Shown piece by piece: positions 7,355 to 11,523 of a stretch of DNA of 11,523 nt. Position numbers and translations under genes: made by a program. The stretch comes from an uncultured Flammeovirgaceae bacterium (GTDB lineage Bacteria > Bacteroidota > Bacteroidia > Cytophagales > Cyclobacteriaceae), in the NCBI GenBank assembly GCA_946886805.1, contig CAMPJM010000087.1:1-11523 (forward strand), written 5' to 3'. Below the pieces are notes generated by a model, which searched no databases, was not told the origin of the DNA, and saw only the letters and a list, made by a program, of their open reading frames with translations. How positions within the stretch are numbered: the first letter of the stretch is position 1; every line of letters starts with the position of its first letter.

Positions 7355-7600
7355 ATGAGAACTTCAGAAACTAATTCGACCATAGTTGATGGCTATGTTG
7401 GCCTCTTAGATAATCTAAGCCCCAGCGACAAACTTGATCTTATTTCTAGATTGACAGCATCAGTTAAAACCGATCTAACCAAAGACAAATCTTCATTTAA
7501 AAAAGCATTTGGGGCTTTTGAATCTAGAAAATCAGCTGAAGAAATTATTGACGAAATACGTGGCAGCAGAATACTTAAAAGACAAATTGAGCCCTTTTGA
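7355..7600 (+). CDS. Antitoxin of a VapBC-like pair
   Basis: An 81-residue protein with no clear DNA-binding motif that I can name. It looks largely helical: LSPSDKLDLISRLTASVK at 21-38 and a charged C-terminal part (FKKAFGAFESRKSAEEIIDEI at 48-68) that would wrap the toxin. This pattern is common in Bacteroidota genes placed directly before PIN toxins. Its stop TGA overlaps the toxin's start by 3 bases (TTGA), the usual coupling in these operons. The identity rests mainly on the neighbour. It has no Shine-Dalgarno site; palindromic sequences upstream may be the autoregulatory site. Confidence 0.8.
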   Translation: MRTSETNSTIVDGYVGLLDNLSPSDKLDLISRLTASVKTDLTKDKSSFKKAFGAFESRKSAEEIIDEIRGSRILKRQIEPF

Positions 7601-7998
7601 AAAGATATCTTATTGACACAAACATTGCCATTTTTTATATGAAAGGCAAATTTGACCTTGGAGAGAAGTTTGATAAAGTTACGACCACTGATTGCTTCAT
7701 CTCCGAAATAACATTGGCGGAACTTAAATTTGGTATCGAAAACAGCGAGAAACCAGCAAAGAATAAAAAAGCCCTAGATAACTTTTTAAGTGGAGTACAA
7801 ATATTACCGATTTTTCATTCGCTAGACTTATATGCCAAAGAAAAAGCACGATTGAGGAAAGCAGGTACACCAATTGATGACTTTGGCCTGTTAATTGGGG
7901 TAACTTCTGTAACACATAAATTAGTTATGGTTACTAATAATACAACGCATTTTAAACGGATAAACGGAATCAAACTGGAAGACTGGACTACAGCCTAA
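7597..7998 (+). CDS. VapC-like PIN-domain toxin with a substituted active-site Asp
   Basis: A 133-residue PIN-domain protein; VapC toxins are Mg-dependent RNases, several of which cut initiator tRNA. Asp7 (LIDTN) and Glu42 (TLAELKFG) match two catalytic acids. The third is normally the Asp of an FDxxIA-type motif (Asp98 in Shigella VapC), but here IDDFGLLIG puts Gly97 at that place. The C-terminal VTNNTTHFKRINGIKLEDW at 112-130 is well conserved. The codon is GGC, one base from GAC. Asp94 and Asp95 are nearby and might partly replace it. The start is TTG, overlapping the antitoxin stop, and gives the expected MKRYLIDTN beginning. Probably a weakened or dead toxin. Confidence 0.9.
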   Translation: MKRYLIDTNIAIFYMKGKFDLGEKFDKVTTTDCFISEITLAELKFGIENSEKPAKNKKALDNFLSGVQILPIFHSLDLYAKEKARLRKAGTPIDDFGLLIGVTSVTHKLVMVTNNTTHFKRINGIKLEDWTTA

Positions 7999-8105
7999 TT
8001 GTCCAAACTAGCAATGGGCTTATTAAAAGATTCAGGAAAACTTAAAAATACTTTACGGTAACTCATTGAAATATAAGTTTATTGTTTATTTTACATGAGT
8101 GAATT

Positions 8106-9320
8106 ATGAGTAAAAAACTTCAAGAAGTAAATACTTTAGATATTTATCAAAACAGGTCCACTTTAAAATATTTCGTTCTAACGGTTTCATTAATTATTGG
8201 AACGTCTTCGGTTTATTACACAAATCTTTTGGTGGAGGATTTAAAATCCAGGGAAAAGGAATTGATCCAATTGTATGCAAAAACCTTGGAATATGCTGCT
8301 AATGAAAACAACAGCGACAATTTGATATTCCTTTTTCAGGAAATTATTGTGGCAAATAACACCATCCCCGTTATTTCCACTGATGCTTATGGAACGCCAA
8401 CATTGAATAAAAACCTGGACATCCCGGAAGATGTCTCCCCACAGAAAAGAATGGCAATATTGCGTCAGGAGCTCAGAACCATGAAAGAAGAGCATGAACC
8501 TATTGAAATTACCCTTCGAAACTCGAACGGCGAAGTTTATGATTACCAATATGTATATTATAAAAACTCCTATATCCTCACACAATTACAGTATTACCCC
8601 TTTGTACAATTAACAGTAATTGCAGTATTTGGAATAATTGCTTTTATAGCTTTTAGCTATTCCAAAACAGCTGAACAAAATAGGGTATGGGTAGGGCTAG
8701 CAAAAGAAACCGCCCATCAATTAGGCACACCGCTTTCGTCACTTATGGCGTGGGTAGAATATTTCAAATCGGAGCCTAAAATAAATGAATTGGGCATTAC
8801 CGAGGAACTAGCAAAAGATGTAAAGAAATTAGAGCTGATTACTGCCCGGTTTTCAAATATTGGATCAGTGCCTATTTTAAAGGAAGAGAAATTATACGAC
8901 GTCATTTCTACCACCATCAATTATCTGCAACCAAGAATTTCAACGAAGGTGTTGTTCAAGGTGACCGAGATTAGTCCGGGAACGACAGCAAAAATAAACA
9001 AGCCGCTATTTGACTGGGTAATTGAAAACTTATGCAAGAATGCTGTGGATGCGATGAGCGGAATTGGAAAAATTGATATAAAAATCATAAAAGGAAATGA
9101 GGGGAAAGTCTTCATTGACATTTCCGACAATGGTAAAGGGATGAGTAAAAACAACCTTAAAAAGGTTTTTAATCCGGGCTTCACCACTAAAAAAAGAGGC
9201 TGGGGACTTGGCCTTACGTTGGTAAAAAGAATTATTGACAATTACCACAAAGGCAAAATTATTGTAAAATCATCTGTAGTAGACGAAGGAACAACATTCA
9301 GGATTATTTTAAAGGCGTAA
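8106..9320 (+). CDS. Membrane sensor histidine kinase (orphan)
   Basis: A 404-residue kinase. A membrane helix at about 21-43 and a second at about 165-184 enclose a periplasmic sensor region of about 120 residues with no family I recognise. The H-box WVGLAKETAHQLGTPLSSL lies at 195-213 with phospho-acceptor His204. The ATPase domain has N-box ENLCKNAVDA at 307-316, G1 box DISDNGKGM at 338-346, and G2 box GWGLGL at 365-370. No HAMP or PAS domain is obvious. No response regulator is encoded in the window, so its partner is elsewhere or outside the window. It lies 107 bases after the toxin gene, with no Shine-Dalgarno site. Confidence 0.94.
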   Translation: MSKKLQEVNTLDIYQNRSTLKYFVLTVSLIIGTSSVYYTNLLVEDLKSREKELIQLYAKTLEYAANENNSDNLIFLFQEIIVANNTIPVISTDAYGTPTLNKNLDIPEDVSPQKRMAILRQELRTMKEEHEPIEITLRNSNGEVYDYQYVYYKNSYILTQLQYYPFVQLTVIAVFGIIAFIAFSYSKTAEQNRVWVGLAKETAHQLGTPLSSLMAWVEYFKSEPKINELGITEELAKDVKKLELITARFSNIGSVPILKEEKLYDVISTTINYLQPRISTKVLFKVTEISPGTTAKINKPLFDWVIENLCKNAVDAMSGIGKIDIKIIKGNEGKVFIDISDNGKGMSKNNLKKVFNPGFTTKKRGWGLGLTLVKRIIDNYHKGKIIVKSSVVDEGTTFRIILKA

Positions 9321-9331
9321 TTTTTTATACC

Positions 9332-9401
9332 GTTAAAAGTTCGAAGTTAAAAGTTCAAGGTTCAAAGTTGAAAGTTCACAGTTCAAGGTTCAGGGTTTAA
9401 A
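9332..9401. repeat. Heptamer array, GTTNNNN type
   Basis: Ten unbroken 7-bp units: GTTAAAA, GTTCGAA, GTTAAAA, GTTCAAG, GTTCAAA, GTTGAAA, GTTCACA, GTTCAAG, GTTCAGG, GTTTAAA. GTT is constant and the rest drifts around CAAA. It starts 11 bases after the histidine kinase stop and is followed by 17 bases of unrelated sequence and then another heptamer array. Confidence 0.9.
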
Positions 9402-9418
9402 GATGGTCGGACATAACC

Positions 9419-11076
<1,658 letters not shown>

Positions 11077-11096
11077 TGTAACAATTTCTAATGTGC

Positions 11097-11128
11097 TAAT
11101 GTACCAATGGGGTATAATTGGTACATTA
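11097..11128. repeat. Perfect 12-bp inverted repeat between atpD and atpC
   Basis: TAATGTACCAAT at 11097-11108 is the exact reverse complement of ATTGGTACATTA at 11117-11128, around an 8-base loop GGGGTATA. A second GTACATTAA copy at 11137-11145 repeats the right arm (first copy 11121-11129), so the left arm could pair with either. No T-tract follows. It may tune mRNA decay or readthrough between the two subunits. Confidence 0.7.
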
Positions 11129-11156
11129 ATTCATTTGTACATTAAAAATTAAAATT

Positions 11157-11411
11157 ATGTATTTAGAAATTATAACTCCGGACCGTACAGTTTTTGAAGG
11201 AGAAGTGGAATCTGCTAAGTTTCCAGGAAGCGAGGGATCCTTTCAGGTATTGGAGAACCACGCTCCAATGATCAGTTCGCTTGGCAGAGGTACTGTAGTT
11301 TACAAAAACAAGGCAGGAGAACATGAATTGGAAGTTGACGGAGGTGTAGTAGAAGTTTTAAAAAATAAAGTTATTTTATTAGCCGAATCAGTTATTTCTA
11401 CGGCGAAATAA
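11157..11411 (+). CDS. atpC: F1F0 ATP synthase subunit epsilon, short form
   Basis: An 84-residue epsilon subunit, part of the central stalk that couples proton flow to the catalytic head. It covers the N-terminal beta-sandwich only: MYLEIITPDRTVFEGEVESAKFPGSEG with the typical G-x-F-x-V-L-xxHAPM at 27-38, and DGGVVEVLKNKVILLAE at 61-77. The C-terminal helical hairpin that blocks ATP hydrolysis in E. coli epsilon (139 residues) is absent. Short forms of this kind are usual in Bacteroidota. The ATG has an A-rich leader and no Shine-Dalgarno site. It is 80 bases after atpD and shares its transcript, ended by a terminator 25 bases after the stop. Confidence 0.95.
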   Translation: MYLEIITPDRTVFEGEVESAKFPGSEGSFQVLENHAPMISSLGRGTVVYKNKAGEHELEVDGGVVEVLKNKVILLAESVISTAK

Positions 11412-11435
11412 TAGCTATAAAATCTAAAATTTATG

Positions 11436-11467
11436 AAAAACCTCTGTCGAAAGATAGAGGTTTTTTT
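11436..11467 (+). terminator. Intrinsic terminator of atpDC
   Basis: AACCTCTGTC at 11439-11448 pairs with GATAGAGGTT at 11453-11462 (one G-T pair) around a GAAA tetraloop, and flanking A and T runs extend the stem. A run of seven T follows at 11461-11467. This is a textbook Rho-independent terminator. Confidence 0.92.
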
Positions 11468-11470
11468 GTG

Positions 11471-11523
11471 GTGTGCCGTGCATGGCAAATAACTTGACGG
11501 TGAAAGTCCGTTATGGGGGTTTG
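11471..11523 (+). mobile_element. 5' end of a group II intron, probably class C (cut by window edge)
   Basis: GTGTG at 11471 fits the group II intron 5' consensus GUGYG. GCC at 11475-11477 pairs with GGC at 11484-11486 around GTGCAT, and ACGG at 11497-11500 pairs with CCGT at 11508-11511 around TGAAAGT. The order GTGTGCC, GCATGG, GGTGAAAGTCC matches the start of class C introns such as the Oceanobacillus iheyensis intron as I remember it. The site, 3 bases after a terminator's T-tract, is the favoured target of class C introns. The catalytic core and any reverse transcriptase gene would lie beyond the window. Confidence 0.75.

Noticed and set aside
7056..7358. 100-codon + strand frame overlapping the end of the permease gene
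   Set aside because: It runs out of frame through conserved permease sequence and has no family resemblance.

Overview
The window reads as chromosomal DNA of a Bacteroidota member, most likely class Flavobacteriia. The reasons are AT-rich gaps, A-rich leaders mostly without Shine-Dalgarno sites, a clear Bacteroidota-type promoter (TTTG, 20 nt, TAATTTTG) before atpD, a split ATP synthase locus holding only atpD-atpC, an epsilon subunit without its C-terminal helices, a beta subunit with an extra segment, and a histidine kinase with the WVGLAKETAHQLGTPLSSL-type H-box common in this phylum. All genes found lie on the + strand.

Layout. 1-183: an upstream gap almost entirely made of degenerate 7-bp repeats. 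184-1173: the ribosome-associated GTPase ObgE. 1281-3122: the heat-shock pair grpE-dnaJ, preceded by a sigma54-like -24/-12 element and followed by a strong hairpin. 3283-4170: an exported repetitive beta-strand protein of unknown role. 4474-4884: a FabZ-like hot-dog protein lacking the usual catalytic histidine. 5058-7275: a two-gene NatA/NatB-type ABC exporter with overlapping cistrons. 7355-7998: a VapBC-like toxin-antitoxin pair whose PIN toxin has Gly in place of a catalytic Asp. 8106-9320: an orphan membrane histidine kinase. 9571-11411: atpD and atpC, separated by a perfect 12-bp inverted repeat and ended by an intrinsic terminator. 11471-11523: what appears to be the 5' end of a group IIC intron, placed just past that terminator and running off the window.

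How the parts relate. Most of the window is core housekeeping: GTPase, chaperones, ATP synthase. Accessory pieces sit between (exported protein, FabZ-like protein, toxin-antitoxin, intron). The most unusual feature is not a gene. At least three intergenic gaps are filled with runs of 7-bp units: NAATNNN before obgE, its reverse complement NNNATTA after the exported protein, and GTTNNNN then TTYCAAT before atpD. Unit sequence differs between blocks but the 7-bp step is kept. The other main items are the intron end, the defective-looking toxin, and the FabZ-like protein without its histidine.
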